In this document: one piece after another, positions 26,163 through 34,409 of the stretch
Layout of the letters: every line of letters begins with the position of its first letter
How positions within the stretch are numbered: position 1 is the first letter of the stretch
Source of the DNA: Myxococcaceae bacterium
GTDB taxonomy: Bacteria; Myxococcota; Myxococcia; Myxococcales; UBA5297
NCBI GenBank assembly: GCA_017500825.1
Contig: JAFVYB010000111.1
Location: 1-64,000 of the forward strand
Reading direction: 5' to 3'
Length of the DNA stretch: 64,000 nt
Position numbers and translations under genes: made by a program
Notes under the pieces: model-generated
The model's database searches: none
Told to the model about the DNA's origin: nothing
Seen by the model: the letters and a program-made list of their open reading frames with translations, nothing else

Positions 26163-27200
26163 TTGGGCTCTTCGTCAGGCATCTCTGACGCCGCATTAAC
26201 TATTAATTCCCAATATTGCCATAACCCTGACTACTGCTATGGATTTGTAAACGTCGAAAAAATCAGTGACATCAACCGCGATGGTTACCCTGATCTCGTG
26301 TTTTCCGAAGCGACACTGTATCCTCTTACAATGAACAATACATTCGTCGTCACGACAAAACCGGAATTGCGCAATCAATTAGCCGCTACAGCTGCCACTC
26401 TCAGTGATATTGGCGAATACATGATCGCCAGCAATACAACTGAAGGACTCGGCTATGCCTATACCGAACTTGTCGGACATAACATCGCCAGCTTCAAAAC
26501 GCCTCAACATGCAACGAGCGATGGCTTAATTATCGGCAGTTATTTTGGCGACGATCAAACGGGGCACAATGTTTATTTCTTTGATGGCGCGACACTGACC
26601 GAAAAATGCGCGATTCATATTGACGTCGACAGCGGCAATTCCTTCGGATGCACGACAGCGGATGCGACGCAGGTCATCGCCAAGCCGGAAAACAGCGCAA
26701 CGCAAAAGTTTGGCCGGGCGCTCGCCGTGCTCGATTATAATAATGACGGCCTCGACGATCTCTTCATCGGCATGCCTTCTGAAGATTCCCAGGACAGTAA
26801 TTTTGTCTTCGACAACGACGTGGTCCTGGCGCAGGCAGTCGCCAATGAATCGGGATTCACCTTTAATTCGCCCGTTCAGTTCAATGCTGCCGATTTCGAT
26901 CGCGGTTTCTTTGGCGAAAATCTCATTTCCGCCAATTTGCTTGGCGATGGTTATGAAGCGTTGATCGTCGGCGGCTATTCCTCGGTCGACGACCGTCTGC
27001 ACATCTTCTGGAACAATGCAGCCAATGGGCTCAGCCGCGATTACGGTTCCATCATCGAGGGCCCGGCCACCTTTGGCTATTCACTGGCGACCGGCGATTT
27101 CAATGGCGACGGCAGGCTCGATCTCGTGGTCGGCGCGCCGAGTTATGAGAATTTTGGTGGTTCTGGCGATAAGAATGGAGAATTCCATGTCTATTACTGA
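26163..27200 (+). CDS. FG-GAP repeat continuation of the giant lipoprotein (frame -1)
   Basis: 345 aa counted from a TTG, but the coding frame is open and FG-GAP-like from about 26001, so this is not a separate gene. The part before 26163 reads ALSVLDIDHDGYDDLVVTAN and so already contains a complete calcium-binding FG-GAP loop. Further copies are DINRDGYPDLVFSEA, DYNNDGLDDLFIGMP and DFNGDGRLDLVVGAP. There is no ribosome binding site, signal peptide or ATG. Together these form a beta-propeller typical of integrin-like and polysaccharide- or protein-binding surface domains. It probably belongs to the protein starting at 20503, by programmed frameshift, recent mutation or sequence error. Base composition is more AT-rich than the repeat region upstream. 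The end overlaps the following small gene by 14 bp. Confidence 0.75.
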   Translation: MGSSSGISDAALTINSQYCHNPDYCYGFVNVEKISDINRDGYPDLVFSEATLYPLTMNNTFVVTTKPELRNQLAATAATLSDIGEYMIASNTTEGLGYAYTELVGHNIASFKTPQHATSDGLIIGSYFGDDQTGHNVYFFDGATLTEKCAIHIDVDSGNSFGCTTADATQVIAKPENSATQKFGRALAVLDYNNDGLDDLFIGMPSEDSQDSNFVFDNDVVLAQAVANESGFTFNSPVQFNAADFDRGFFGENLISANLLGDGYEALIVGGYSSVDDRLHIFWNNAANGLSRDYGSIIEGPATFGYSLATGDFNGDGRLDLVVGAPSYENFGGSGDKNGEFHVYY

Positions 27201-27390
27201 GACAATGCGCCTAGCGAATGACGCCGATACATTGGCGCCGCAGGAACAATTCATGCGACGTCCCTATGCGCGGCCAGTCCTCCACCGCGATCAGCTTCTC
27301 GGCCCCATCCTCTGCGCCTCTCAGGGACAGGGCCATCAGCCGGACGCGGACACCCCTTGCCTGCCGCCCGGCGCGCCCTGGTGTCAGTGA
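27187..27390 (+). CDS. Small peptide with YxxPxL motif, candidate RiPP-like precursor
   Basis: 67 aa, too short for a recognisable domain. GGAG at 27177-27180, 6 nt before the ATG, supports translation; the gene overlaps the end of the FG-GAP frame by 14 bp, and its TGA overlaps a GTG start of the kinase (GTGA), a coupling arrangement. Residues 25-43 read RRPYARPVLHRDQLLGPIL with Tyr27, Pro30 and Leu32. YxxPxL is the leader signature recognised by PqqD-like RRE proteins in lasso peptides. The C-terminal part contains Cys43, Cys58 and Cys66 and ends TPCLPPGAPWCQ. A PqqD gene lies upstream, and a kinase and a peptidase follow directly. Being a precursor is inference from motif and context; it could also be a short regulatory or non-functional frame. 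Confidence 0.5.
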   Translation: MSITETMRLANDADTLAPQEQFMRRPYARPVLHRDQLLGPILCASQGQGHQPDADTPCLPPGAPWCQ

Positions 27391-28208
27391 CGCGCGTCGA
27401 TATGTCACCTCAGATATTGGCCCTCTTCCCGCAATTGTCGCTGCGGGTCGAAGCGCCGACAGAGCTCACGCCCTCCTGGCCGGTTGTCGCCGATCAGGGG
27501 GGCGGTCTTTGTCTGGGGGCAGCGCTGCGGTTGTTCGAGACGGGAAAGGCCTGTCCGAACGATGGACACTTGCTTGAGGCGCGCGAGCCAGAGCTCGGTT
27601 GGTATCGCCTGATCAGCCGGGCCCCGCTCTCTGTCGAATGTGGCGTGGGCGAAAACGTGCCCCGGGCCATCGACACCGCGGTGCGCCTCTGTGCGCTTTT
27701 ATGCGTCTGGACGCGTGGCGGATTGCTTTTGCACGCGGCGGCGCTCGCGCGCGATGGCCGGGCGTTTTTGTGCCTGGCGCCTTCTGGCGGTGGGAAGTCG
27801 ACCTTGACGACGCTCGCCGACGGCTTCGAGAGCCTGAGCGACGAGACCGTGGCCATTGTGCCGTCAGAAGACGGGAAAACCTTCACGTGTTGGGCGACCC
27901 CCTTTCGCAGCGCCTCCCCTCGCCCGCCCCAACCGATTGTCGCCGCGCTGGACGCCCTGCTCGTGCTCGACAAATCGCCTCTGCCGCGCGTCACGCCCCT
28001 CAACGGCATGGTGGCTCTCCAGGCGATCCTGCAGCAGGCCTACACCGTGCCACCGCTGGTGGGCGATCCGCCTTCGCTCCTCCGCCGCGCCGCGCGCATC
28101 GCCGCCGTTGTTCCGGCCCATCGCTTCCAGTTTCCCAAGTCTGAAGCGGCGCGCGCTCTCCTCGACGACATCGCCGCCGGACGTGTCGCCCCCCAAACGC
28201 TGACATGA
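27387..28208 (+). CDS. HPr-kinase-like P-loop serine kinase
   Basis: 273 aa from the GTG that overlaps the previous stop; an ATG at 27402 is the alternative. The C-terminal two thirds resemble the HprK/PCK-type kinase core: LLLHAAALARDGRAFLCLAP leads into the Walker A loop SGGGKST (about residues 133-139), followed by LSDETVAIV. This short form lacks the N-terminal HprK regulatory domain. Relatives occur in RiPP clusters, including the kinase that phosphorylates the paeninodin lasso peptide, and in other PqqD-linked cassettes. The substrate here is most likely a peptide or protein serine, perhaps the 67-residue product. It is cytoplasmic. Its TGA overlaps the ATG of the peptidase by 4 bp, so the two are cotranslated. 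Confidence 0.78.
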   Translation: MTRVDMSPQILALFPQLSLRVEAPTELTPSWPVVADQGGGLCLGAALRLFETGKACPNDGHLLEAREPELGWYRLISRAPLSVECGVGENVPRAIDTAVRLCALLCVWTRGGLLLHAAALARDGRAFLCLAPSGGGKSTLTTLADGFESLSDETVAIVPSEDGKTFTCWATPFRSASPRPPQPIVAALDALLVLDKSPLPRVTPLNGMVALQAILQQAYTVPPLVGDPPSLLRRAARIAAVVPAHRFQFPKSEAARALLDDIAAGRVAPQTLT

Positions 28209-28651
28209 CGCGATCCACGGACAAGGCGCCACTCGACGCGCTACGGGAGGCGATTTCGGGCGGTGGATTTGTGCGCGAGATCACGACGGGGAGCATGGCC
28301 CCTGTCCTTGTGCCGGGCGATCTCGTGCGCTTCACGCGTGGCGTGAGACTCCCTCGGGTGGGCGAAATCTGGGCCTTTGAATCGACCTCGCGCGGTCATC
28401 ACATCGCTCACCGCGTGATTGGCCGACGCGCTGACGGACGCGTGTTGATGAAGGGCGACAACCTCCTCTGGCCAGATGGCTGGATCGACCAGAAACGCCT
28501 CTTTGGTCCGGCTTTGGAGCGCCGCCGCGATGGCCGCTGGCAATCTCTGACAGGCCGACGAACGCGGGCACGGGGACTTGTTCGCTCAGCGCTGGGCAGC
28601 CTGCGGCTCGTGCTCGCCAAGGTGGCAGCTCTGGCATCGCCGACGCGCTGA
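28205..28651 (+). CDS. S24/S26-family peptidase, SipW-like Ser-His type
   Basis: 148 aa. The catalytic serine is in TTGSMAPVLVPGD (Ser30), the usual SMxP box of signal peptidases. The second box is HIAHRVIG (His69) followed by VLMKGDN and WPDGW, which matches the Ser-His arrangement of SipW and ER-type signal peptidases rather than the Ser-Lys dyad of LepB. No N-terminal membrane anchor is present; a weakly hydrophobic stretch occurs near the C-terminus (SALGSLRLVLAKVAALA). It starts inside the stop codon of the HprK-like gene (ATGA), so it works with it. In this cassette it may cleave a leader peptide or a modified precursor. The Arg-rich tail RRRDGRWQSLTGRRTRARG is unusual. Confidence 0.78.
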   Translation: MTRSTDKAPLDALREAISGGGFVREITTGSMAPVLVPGDLVRFTRGVRLPRVGEIWAFESTSRGHHIAHRVIGRRADGRVLMKGDNLLWPDGWIDQKRLFGPALERRRDGRWQSLTGRRTRARGLVRSALGSLRLVLAKVAALASPTR

Positions 28652-28803
28652 AACGCGACAGTCGCGAGAGCGAGACCTGCGCCACCCTGGTTTCATCAGG
28701 CGCGACAGAATCCCTGCCGTCACCGCCCACGAACGCCTCCCCGGCGACACGGGGCGCGCGAGGAGGCGAAGCGGGTCAACGGCCGCGGAAACGGGCGCTC
28801 GAC

Positions 28804-29376
28804 TCAGTGCAGCTGACGAGACTCGACTGGCAGCGGCTTTTCCCTGCCGATGGTCTGCGCGAGCGACTTGGACTTCTTCAGTTCGTCAGTCGAACGCGGC
28901 AGTCCCAGTCGTTTTTTCCGCATCCGCGTCGCGCCAAACGCGATGGCGCCGAGCCCGAGCAAAAGGTGGGCCCCGGCAACGATGAGAAACGACGCCCAGA
29001 TCGGCAGAGCCAGCGCCAGCGCCGCCACCGCCGCAAACATCAACAACAGGTAGCCGATGAGGGCGATGGGAACGCCGACGAGCTCCATGGCCGCGTCGCG
29101 AGCCACTGCCCTGACCTCCTGCCTCATCTCGGCGCGCGCGAGCATGAACTGGCCGCGGATGAGCGCGCTCAAGCCCTCGGACAAATCGCCAAGCGCCTGC
29201 GCCGCTGTCCTGGGCGAATGCGCCTTCCGACTCTCGCTGCGTTCGCCCTCGCGCACAGGATCGACGCAGACCTCCTCGCGAACCGACGCTTCCTTGTCAT
29301 GACGGGCCAAAGACACCTCCCCCGAGCATCGCTCTGGCTTCAGACGGCTCGCCGCGAACCGTCCGATTTCCGTCAA
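28804..29376 (-). CDS. Phage-holin-family (YqjE-like, holin III) membrane protein
   Basis: 190 aa. Two closely spaced membrane helices (LVGVPIALIGYLLLMFAAVA and ASFLIVAGAHLLLGLGAIAF) are preceded by an amphipathic helix, ALGDLSEGLSALIRGQFMLA, the layout of the Phage_holin_3_6/YqjE family. Despite the name these are common chromosomal inner-membrane proteins, often beside YqjD-type membrane-ribosome proteins; there is no phage gene nearby. The N-terminal 60 residues are charged and not conserved-looking, so the true start may be internal. It ends 152 bp from the S26 peptidase, on the opposite strand. Function in the cell is not established. Confidence 0.72.
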   Translation of the reverse strand: MTEIGRFAASRLKPERCSGEVSLARHDKEASVREEVCVDPVREGERSESRKAHSPRTAAQALGDLSEGLSALIRGQFMLARAEMRQEVRAVARDAAMELVGVPIALIGYLLLMFAAVAALALALPIWASFLIVAGAHLLLGLGAIAFGATRMRKKRLGLPRSTDELKKSKSLAQTIGREKPLPVESRQLH

Positions 29377-29548
29377 AATCTAATCACCCGTCGCCGCGAT
29401 GAGCACCGCACGTCCCACCCATGCCGAAGGCCGCGACTGATCTCAGCGCACGCCGCGTCGGGACCGCTCCCTGGCGAGACCGCATCCAGGGCTGCCACTG
29501 GGAGAGACGGGCGCTCGCGACAGCGGCCGGACGATAGATACGCGCGAC

Positions 29549-30424
29549 TCACCGGCCCTGTTCAGCCATCAGGGCGTCGTGCGCCTGACGCGCCGCCGCC
29601 TGCTCCGCCGCTTTTTTGGAGGCGCCCTCCCCTCGCCCCAGCACCACCCCGGCCACCTCGACCTCGACGCGGAAGGTCTTGGCGTGATCCGGCCCCTCGG
29701 CCGACACGACCCGATAGCTCGGCGTCACTTTGCTTTTCCCCTGCGTCAGCTCCTGCAGCCGCGACTTGTAATCGCCGCCGACCTCGCCCGGGCGGACGCG
29801 CGCGAAGTTTGGGGCGAAGTGGCGATCGACCAGCCGCAGCACTTCATCGATGCCCGCCTCAAGAAAGACGGCGCCAAAGACAGCTTCCATGGCGTCGGCG
29901 AGCAGGGATGGCTTGTCGCTTCCGCCGCTCAGAGCCTCGCCCCGTCCCAGTCGCAAGAGCGCCCCCAGCCCCAGCCGCCGCGCGACTTGAGACAGCCCGC
30001 GTTCGTCAACGATCTCAGCGCGCATGTGCGAGAGCGCGCCCTCGTTCGCCTTCGGATACAGGCACATCAGGCGCATGCCCACGGCCAGGTCGAGGACCGC
30101 GTCACCGAGAAATTCGAGGCGCTCGTTGTCGGCGATACCCGCCCAATCCCGGTGCTCATGCAAAAAGCTGCGATGCGTCAGCGCGCTCAGGGCCCGCGCC
30201 CGATCGGTGAAGCCAAAGCCAAGGCGACTCTCCAGCGCTGAGAGGCGATCCTCCCCCCAGCTCCTCTTGAAGACATCCCCCGCGTCGCTGTCACCGCCCG
30301 CCCAGACACGCTCGTTCGCTTTGTCGCCCGCGCCCGGCTTGACGCGTTCGCCCGCCCCACCGCCTTCGCCCGACTTCAGCCCATCACCGCCGCCTCGCGC
30401 GCGCGACTGCCTGTCGTTCTTCAT
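29549..30424 (-). CDS. rnc: Ribonuclease III
   Basis: 291 aa. Cleaves double-stranded RNA in rRNA and mRNA processing. The catalytic domain carries the RNase III signature NERLEFLGDAVLDL (with the acidic Glu/Asp cluster) and the second metal site DAMEAVFGAVFLEAG. A C-terminal double-stranded-RNA-binding domain runs from about residue 215 (DYKSRLQELTQGKSKVTPSY) to KKAAEQAAARQAHDAL. The N-terminus has about 55 extra residues, Gly/Arg/Lys-rich and disordered, longer than the usual 225-240 aa enzyme, so a downstream start is possible. The usual partners (lepB, era) are not adjacent; an uncharacterised membrane protein lies upstream on the same strand with 47 bp between. Confidence 0.95.
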   Translation of the reverse strand: MKNDRQSRARGGGDGLKSGEGGGAGERVKPGAGDKANERVWAGGDSDAGDVFKRSWGEDRLSALESRLGFGFTDRARALSALTHRSFLHEHRDWAGIADNERLEFLGDAVLDLAVGMRLMCLYPKANEGALSHMRAEIVDERGLSQVARRLGLGALLRLGRGEALSGGSDKPSLLADAMEAVFGAVFLEAGIDEVLRLVDRHFAPNFARVRPGEVGGDYKSRLQELTQGKSKVTPSYRVVSAEGPDHAKTFRVEVEVAGVVLGRGEGASKKAAEQAAARQAHDALMAEQGR

Positions 30425-30471
30425 CAGTCACCCCGGACCCTGCCGCGCCGCCAGGCGCGCCCCAGCCGCCC

Positions 30472-31440
30472 CTACTCCTCGCTCTCGATGATGCGCCGCT
30501 CGGCGTCCTTCCACTCGCGACCGGCCGGCAACTTCAGCTCGCTCGGCATCTCGGCCATCTTCCAGACGAAACTGCCCAGCACCTCCTGGCCGCTGACGAC
30601 GGAGCGCGTGCCGATCTGAAAATTCATCTCCAGCGCGGCGACCTCGGGAATGCGCGGAATCTCGTAGTAGCCAACGACCATCGCCGGCGGGAACTCCTCG
30701 ATAAAGCGCTCGGGGTGGTTGACGTTGAAGGGCTCGCCGCTGCCGAGACTCATCTCCAGTTTGGGCTTGCCCGCCTCGTCGCGTCCGTCGACGCGAAACT
30801 CCTCATAGCGCGCGTTCACCCTCATGCGCAGGAGGCGCCCAGAGTTCGACTGCTCCTCGGTCCACTGGCGCTGGACGCCGTAGAGGGCGAAGTGCAGCCG
30901 GACCGCGGGCTCGCCATCGAGCGTCGTCGTCTCCATGCGATAGATGTCGAAGCGCAGGCCCTGATCATAGGCGGTAAAGACGGGAATATATTTGCCTGCG
31001 GAAATCATTTCCCAGAACGACTTAATAATCTGATAGCGCTTTTCATAAGGCGCGGCTTTGTCGCCCCCCATTTTACCTAATTCTTTTTCAAAACGCGCAT
31101 AATCCAGATGCTCCGGATATTTATTATAATGCGTGGTCAGGGCATTCAGATACCATTTAAACAACGCCCGGCGCTCTTCCTCGTAACGCCCCGGATCGAC
31201 CATCGTCAGCGCCAGAGGCGCCCGTTCCAAATACTCGCGACGGATTTGATCGATCGATTGCTGGCGCGCACCCTCGACTTTGACCGCATCGATCTGGGTG
31301 TAGGCGACAAAGCCAAGCGCGGCCAAAAGAATCACGCCGACGCCGACGAGGAGTGTGCTCCTGCCGCCTGACTGGCCCGATTGCGGCGGAGGGGCAAAAT
31401 CGTCGTCCTGGAGTGGCATCAAGGGCTGAGTGTCGTTCAT
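30472..31440 (-). CDS. Unknown single-span membrane protein
   Basis: 322 aa from the ATG at 31440 (the frame is open to 31467). It has a short cytoplasmic, Pro/Asp/Gln-rich N-terminus, one membrane helix (STLLVGVGVILLAALGFVAY, about residues 27-46) and a large periplasmic part. The latter includes LKFKWY-like helical residues around RALFKWYLNALTTHYNKYPE and then beta-rich sequence with LHFALYGVQRQWTEEQSNSG. I do not recognise the family. It precedes the RNase III gene on the same strand, 47 bp away, so the two may be cotranscribed. Codons in about 30970-31250 are AT-richer than in the flanks. No catalytic motif is visible. Confidence 0.62.
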   Translation of the reverse strand: MNDTQPLMPLQDDDFAPPPQSGQSGGRSTLLVGVGVILLAALGFVAYTQIDAVKVEGARQQSIDQIRREYLERAPLALTMVDPGRYEEERRALFKWYLNALTTHYNKYPEHLDYARFEKELGKMGGDKAAPYEKRYQIIKSFWEMISAGKYIPVFTAYDQGLRFDIYRMETTTLDGEPAVRLHFALYGVQRQWTEEQSNSGRLLRMRVNARYEEFRVDGRDEAGKPKLEMSLGSGEPFNVNHPERFIEEFPPAMVVGYYEIPRIPEVAALEMNFQIGTRSVVSGQEVLGSFVWKMAEMPSELKLPAGREWKDAERRIIESEE

Positions 31441-31704
31441 GGGCGGCCTCTTCTCATGGGGAAACAACTCATAGGGGGGGGGACACCGCGCTCGAGCGCG
31501 GTCTGCGGCATGGCTCTGGCATTCAGGGTTTCAACGCATTCGGCCGTTCAATCATTGAAAACAATTATTTAAACATCCGATGTTTCCAGCCGCCCGGCCT
31601 CTCCAGACATTCAACGCGTCCGGGCACTCAATCAATTCAATCAACCAATTCTTCCGGGCGTTTTATAAAATCAAATCATTAAAACATTCAATCCATTCAA
31701 AGAC

Positions 31705-32595
31705 TCAGGGCTTTTTGGCCGGTGGCGCGGGCGACTCTTCGCAGGCGAGCTGATCGAGGATCTCCTGAAGCGCCTTTTCCTGGCGCAGCTGGTCCCAGCC
31801 CGGCTTCGCCAGATCGGTGCACTTGATGTGGCCGAACTTGGCGCAGCGGTTGAGGTGCAAGATCGCCTGATGGACATGCGAGGTCTGAGCGTGGAGGTGC
31901 GCCAGAATGCACTCGGCGAATTCGTCTTTGTGGCTGTGGGCCACGTCTTCGTAGAGCCGAATCGCCTCCTCCAGCGCCTCGGGCGTTCCCTGAATCTGGA
32001 GCAGGTGCGCCTTCAGGTGGGCGAGCTCGATCTCTCTGGGGTGTTCCTCCATCAGCGCGTCGATCTCCTGTTCGAGCGCCGAGATGTCCTGGCCTTTGGT
32101 CATGGCGTTCATGCGCTTGTCCAATGCCGCCACCTTCCGGCTCAGGCGCTCCTCCTGGCAGTCGACCACCTCCAGGCTGACGCGATGGCTTGTCACCTGC
32201 GGCGTGAAATTGCTCAGCGCGCAATCCTGCTCCGGAGCGATGCCGACGAGATCGATGCGGTTGTCGTTGTCGGAGACGAGCCCCATCTCCAGGGTCCATA
32301 AATCCCCGTCGCCCAGGCACGCCTTCGGCGCGCAGACACGGCGCTGGCCGATCCAGACGCCATCCTCGTCGAGTCGACCGCGGATGATTTCGTCGCACAT
32401 CTTGAACCCGCAGGCGGGCTGATCCTCCAGGAGGACCGCGACGAGTTCGCCACCGCGATGGACGAACTGAACCGCCCCGTAGGAGCTCTGCCAGCGTCCC
32501 GCCATGTGTTCCGCAGCGCGACCGGTCGACGGCCCAAAGGCGGCCACAACCACTGCCCAGAGCAGCACCGCCTTTGCTGTGAACATTCCGCGCAT
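31705..32595 (-). CDS. Exported protein with C-terminal helical repeats, unknown
   Basis: 296 aa from the ATG at 32595, which gives a clean signal peptide (MFTAKAVLLWAVVVAAFGPS, cleavage near GRAAEH); the frame is open to 32625. The mature N-terminal half is a beta-rich domain with several Cys residues (DQPACGFKMCDEI, RRVCAPKACLG, CALSNF) that may form disulfides, and the start MAGRWQSSYGAVQFVHRGGE suggests a lipocalin-like or similar sandwich. The C-terminal half looks like tetratricopeptide or coiled helices (ALEQEIDALMEEHPREIELA, then LLQIQGTPEALEEAIRLYED). It is periplasmic or secreted. No named family is recognised. It stands alone between the membrane protein and the agmatinase gene on the same strand. 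Confidence 0.62.
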   Translation of the reverse strand: MRGMFTAKAVLLWAVVVAAFGPSTGRAAEHMAGRWQSSYGAVQFVHRGGELVAVLLEDQPACGFKMCDEIIRGRLDEDGVWIGQRRVCAPKACLGDGDLWTLEMGLVSDNDNRIDLVGIAPEQDCALSNFTPQVTSHRVSLEVVDCQEERLSRKVAALDKRMNAMTKGQDISALEQEIDALMEEHPREIELAHLKAHLLQIQGTPEALEEAIRLYEDVAHSHKDEFAECILAHLHAQTSHVHQAILHLNRCAKFGHIKCTDLAKPGWDQLRQEKALQEILDQLACEESPAPPAKKP

Positions 32596-32756
32596 CGGCA
32601 CCCGCCTTGTCCTTGAGGAGCGCATGGAGACACAAAAAGAGGCCGCGCGTTAGGGCAGCGACGGCCGTTCTTCAACCGCGACAAAAAAGAAATTTCCGGG
32701 CGCGACCAAACATCGTCGGCCAATAACACGCGCCGGGCAGCACATCGCCCCACGCC

Positions 32757-33806
32757 TCACGACCGCTGACTTCGGCGTGTCCAGCCAATGAGTTTGTAGA
32801 GGGCGCGCGCGCCGACATTGGCGTCCCACTCGTCCGCGGCGTCCTCGGAGGGCGCGACTTCGGTCAGGTCAAAGCCGACAATGCGCCGACCGGAATCGAC
32901 GAGGACTTCCAGCAGGTGCTGCAGCTCTTCGAAGGAAAGCCCTCCCGGGACTGGCGTGCCCGTATGCGGACAAAGCGCCGGATTGAGCCCGTCGATGTCG
33001 AGCGACACGTAAACTTCACGCGGAAGCGCGGCCACGACGCGTTCACAGAGCGCCTGCCAGCTCGTTCCCCGGCAGAGTTCACGCTTGAGCGCGGCGTCAA
33101 AGTGCGCCTCGATTCGTCCGCCAGAGCTCTGAATGAGCTCGAACTCGGCCTCGCAAAAGTCGCGAATGCCGACCTGGACGATGCGCGAGATGCCGCTCAG
33201 GCGTCTGAAGGCGTTGAACATGATCGAGGCGTGCGACCAGGTGAACCCCTCGAAGGCCTCGCGCAAATCGGCGTGGGCGTCGATGTGGAGGATGCCCATG
33301 CCCTGAAAGCGCGCCGCGTGGGCCGCGATGGCACCAAAGGGCGTGGCGTGATCGCCGCCGATGAGCCCAACGATTTTGCCCCTGTCGAGCAGGGCGCCGA
33401 CCTCTGCCTCGATCTGATCGTTGAGCGCGGCGCAGATGGCGTCGATCTCTTCCAGAGCGAGCGCGTTTTCGGCGGAAACAGCGCCGCCGACATCGATGAT
33501 CGGCTGGGCCAGCTCTCCGGCGCGCGCGTTCCAGGCCAAAAGGCGCGCCTCGTCTTCGTCCGAGCGCTCCCACAGGGCGATGCCGTCCTCGTAGACGCGG
33601 CCCAAATCGAGATCGAAGAGGTCGATCTGGCGGCTGGCCTCCACGATGGCCAAAGGTCCGCGCGAGGCGCCCTTGCGATAGGAGGTCGTCGCGTCAAAGG
33701 GCACCGGCACGAGCACCACCCGGGCGTCTTCCGGCGTGTCTGACAGGCCGAAAATGCCCGAATCGGGCGCGGCGGCGGCGTTGGGATCAAAGTGGGGGGC
33801 GGTCAT
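32757..33806 (-). CDS. Agmatinase/arginase-family ureohydrolase
   Basis: 349 aa. A binuclear manganese hydrolase that removes urea from guanidino compounds, probably agmatine (giving putrescine). The metal-binding motifs are intact: GGDH (about residue 148), ILHIDAHADLR (about 172) and VSLDIDGLNPALCPHTGTP (about 270), the last typical of agmatinase-type enzymes. There is an N-terminal segment DARVVLVPVPFDATTSYRKG. Substrate specificity among agmatine, guanidinobutyrate and formiminoglutamate cannot be settled by eye. Product putrescine would feed the polyamine genes speD and speE at 57.8-62.2 kb, but no arginine decarboxylase is in the window. It is upstream of, and on the same strand as, the exported protein at 31705-32595. 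Confidence 0.88.
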   Translation of the reverse strand: MTAPHFDPNAAAAPDSGIFGLSDTPEDARVVLVPVPFDATTSYRKGASRGPLAIVEASRQIDLFDLDLGRVYEDGIALWERSDEDEARLLAWNARAGELAQPIIDVGGAVSAENALALEEIDAICAALNDQIEAEVGALLDRGKIVGLIGGDHATPFGAIAAHAARFQGMGILHIDAHADLREAFEGFTWSHASIMFNAFRRLSGISRIVQVGIRDFCEAEFELIQSSGGRIEAHFDAALKRELCRGTSWQALCERVVAALPREVYVSLDIDGLNPALCPHTGTPVPGGLSFEELQHLLEVLVDSGRRIVGFDLTEVAPSEDAADEWDANVGARALYKLIGWTRRSQRS

Positions 33807-33818
33807 GGGCGCGCGCCT

Positions 33819-34409
33819 CTAGCGATCTGGGCGCGGGCGGTCAATGGCGACATTCGCGGCGTCTTTTGGCGATTTTTCGCTCTCCACTGGCCTCTTCAGC
33901 GCCTCTGTCGACGGCTTCGCGGCGCGCTTTGACGTTCTGGAACCGTTCTCTCGGCCCGTTGCCTGCGCAGCGTGTCCGGCCCTGGCTGTTCTGCCCGATG
34001 TCGACGCGCGAACCGCGCTTTGCCGCCCCGCTGACTTCCGCGGCCATTCCCCATCCAGCGATTGCAAGAGCGCCTTCGGCGCGCTGGCCCCGGGGTCAAA
34101 GGCGATGGCCTGCCTGAGCCAGTGTCGCGCCTGTCCGCGATCGCCTGACTGAAGCGCGCGCAGTCCCATGAGAAAGGCCTCGTAGGCATGGCTGGAGGCG
34201 ATGCGGCGCTCGTGGCGATCCGGCGCGCTGGCTTCGGCCAGGGCCTCGGCGTCAACCCCCTTCATGGGGCGCGTGGACGTCTTCCCCGCTCCCCCCCCCT
34301 CAGAAGGCGCCTCTGTGGCGAACGCGGGCAGCGACGCGAGCAGAAGCGCGACCAGGGCAACCTTCGACCGCCTCACCCAATCGACGCCAGAACGCGCTCG
34401 CCCGACCAT
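33819..34409 (-). CDS. Small exported protein, Ala/Arg/Lys-rich tail, unknown
   Basis: 196 aa from the ATG at 34409 (the frame is open to 34439). An N-terminal signal segment (SKVALVALLLASLPAFATEA) is followed by a short helical, TPR-like stretch with YEAFLMGLRALQSGDRGQAR and HWLRQAIAFDPGASAPKALL. The rest is a basic, low-complexity tail (SKRAAKPSTEALKRPVESEK). It is probably periplasmic, perhaps binding peptidoglycan or acidic surfaces through the tail. It is 12 bp upstream of the agmatinase-family gene on the same strand and likely cotranscribed. No family name can be given. Confidence 0.55.
   Translation of the reverse strand: MVGRARSGVDWVRRSKVALVALLLASLPAFATEAPSEGGGAGKTSTRPMKGVDAEALAEASAPDRHERRIASSHAYEAFLMGLRALQSGDRGQARHWLRQAIAFDPGASAPKALLQSLDGEWPRKSAGRQSAVRASTSGRTARAGHAAQATGRENGSRTSKRAAKPSTEALKRPVESEKSPKDAANVAIDRPRPDR

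Noticed and set aside
27218-27577. 119-residue + frame overlapping the YxxPxL peptide and the kinase start
   Set aside because: No ribosome binding site or motif; it covers the kinase N-terminus in another frame.
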